Below are positions 43,028 to 43,830 of a DNA stretch of 43,830 nt, one piece after another; position 1 is the stretch's first letter, and every line of letters begins with the position of its first letter. This stretch comes from DASUPK01 sp035456265 (GTDB taxonomy: Bacteria > Actinomycetota > Thermoleophilia > Solirubrobacterales > 70-9), in the NCBI GenBank assembly GCA_035456265.1, contig DATIDP010000141.1, positions 1 to 43,830 of the forward strand, read 5' to 3'. The notes under the pieces were generated by a model. The model did not search any database, was not told where the DNA came from, and worked only from the letters and a program-made list of their open reading frames with translations. The translations under genes were made by a program, and so were the position numbers.

Positions 43028-43830
43028 GCTTCGGGGATTACCTGCAGGGATCCGTCGAGCTGCTGATCGTTGCGGCGGCGATGGGCTATGCCGCGGTGGG
43101 GCTGCGTGGCCGCCTCCTGCCGGGATGGTCGGGGGCTTCGGCGCGCCTCGCGGAGGTCATGCTGGGGCTCTCGCTGCTGGTGGTGACGGCCGAGCTGGTC
43201 GGGGTGGTCGGGCTCTATCGGCCGGGATGGGTGCTGCTCGCGACGGTCATCGTCGGGGCTGCGCTCGGCACCGCGCTGCGCCCCGCACGCCGGTGGCTGG
43301 AGTTGCCCTCGCCTCCGGTGACCCCGATCGCGATGGCCGTGGCGGTCGCGGCCGCGCTGCTCGTCGCCGCGCACTGGGCGATGCCGACGCAGACCGGCCT
43401 CGACATCGGCATGTACCTCCCCAACACCACCTGGCACAACGCGCCCTTCGCCGCCCGGTTCGTCCAGGACCACCAGGTCGGCGCCCTCCACTTCACCGAG
43501 GTCCTCAACCTGACCGTCTGGTTCTACCCGCAGAACTCGGAGCTGCTCCACTCGACCGGCGCGCTCTTCCTCGGCAACGACTTCCTCTCACCGCTGATCA
43601 ACATCGGCTGGATGTCGCTCTGCCTGCTGGCGGCGTGGTGCTTCGCGCGCCCCTACGGCGGCGGCCCGATCGCTGTCCTGGCGATCGCGCTCGTCCTCGA
43701 CGCGAACATGCTGCTGCTCTACCAGCCTGGCGACGCGAAGAACGACACGGCCGGCCTCTTCTTCCTGCTCGCCTCCGCCGCGGTGCTCGTCAACGCCGAC
43801 GCCCAGGCGCGGGCCGCGGCCGGAGCGGCG
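43024..43830 (+). CDS. Paralog of the preceding GT-C-like membrane protein (3' truncated by the window)
   Basis: 269 codons are open to the window end. It begins MSFGDYLQGSVELLIVAAAMG, with hydrophobic segments like its neighbour and the same loop motifs in the same order: GLDIGMYLPNTTWHNAPFAARF, LNLTVWFYPQNSELLH, FLSPLINIGW and SLCLLAAWCFARPYGGG. The previous gene has DQGMYYQDTTWYHM, LKLAVWFYPQNSELLHG, FLSPLINLMW and CLLAAWCVGRPYGIGG, so the pair is a tandem duplication. ATG 43024 overlaps the previous stop (ATGA). Conserved between the two are TTW, the acidic residue in the GxDxGMY region, and FYPQNSELLH, which mark the likely active site. Confidence 0.8.
   Translation, partial: MSFGDYLQGSVELLIVAAAMGYAAVGLRGRLLPGWSGASARLAEVMLGLSLLVVTAELVGVVGLYRPGWVLLATVIVGAALGTALRPARRWLELPSPPVTPIAMAVAVAAALLVAAHWAMPTQTGLDIGMYLPNTTWHNAPFAARFVQDHQVGALHFTEVLNLTVWFYPQNSELLHSTGALFLGNDFLSPLINIGWMSLCLLAAWCFARPYGGGPIAVLAIALVLDANMLLLYQPGDAKNDTAGLFFLLASAAVLVNADAQARAAAGAA

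Overview
The window is one continuous, gene-dense stretch of a very GC-rich (about 70 % by eye) actinobacterial chromosome. Gene content, frequent GTG starts, short intergenic gaps and many apparently leaderless first genes suggest a deep-branching actinomycete of the Thermoleophilia/Solirubrobacterales type. That placement is inference from gene content, not a database result. I see no insertion sequence, integrase, phage gene or CRISPR array. One tRNA gene (tRNA-Gln, UUG) is present.

Backbone. The housekeeping genes keep the order known from the Bacillus subtilis metS-divIC region: metG (3' end only) - tatD - rsmA(ksgA) - ispE - glmU - prs - rplY(ctc) - pth - mfd - mazG - ftsB/divIC-like. 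Between these anchors sit lineage-specific insertions. 1-6161: metG end, a secreted protein, an S1 protease, tatD-rsmA-ispE, a DedA-PAP2 fusion and a small membrane protein. 6194-9730: a PucR-type regulator, a GH15 trehalase/glucoamylase on the minus strand, a probable relic of an SRPBCC gene, and tRNA-Gln. 9730-11381: a GlxA-type regulator and an isonitrile-hydratase-like DJ-1/PfpI enzyme. 11449-18912: glmU-prs, a lipoprotein, a GDPD enzyme, an ABC1/UbiB kinase, and the rplY-pth-crotonase operon. 18967-23038: an FkbM-like methyltransferase and, on the minus strand, a 2-oxo acid dehydrogenase E1alpha-E1beta-E2 operon.

The most unusual part is 23140-33032, a compact five-gene biosynthetic operon inserted between pth and mfd. 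Its genes are a DpgC-like cofactor-independent dioxygenase (crotonase fold), a 1960-residue two-module NRPS (A-PCP-C-A-PCP-TE), an Sfp-type phosphopantetheinyl transferase, an FIH/JmjC-like cupin hydroxylase and a SAM methyltransferase. The second adenylation domain reads as valine-type (code DAFWLGGTFK). The first (DAILLGCLFK) matches no code I know. The thioesterase has cysteine where most family members have serine. The likely product is a small, hydroxylated and methylated dipeptide. I recognise no described cluster with this composition.

The 3' part (33329-43830) holds mfd behind a structured leader, a membrane-anchored SurA/PpiC protein, mazG, eno behind a truncated gene start with its own promoter, an FtsB/DivIC protein, and two tandem paralogous multi-membrane-span proteins, the second cut by the window end.

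Gene expression shows a pattern. Many first genes have a TANNNT hexamer 6-9 nt before the start codon and no Shine-Dalgarno sequence, as expected for leaderless mRNAs, while several internal or UTR-bearing genes have clear Shine-Dalgarno sites. Two genes (pth and the E2 gene) have no ATG, GTG or TTG at a sensible start and may begin with CTG.
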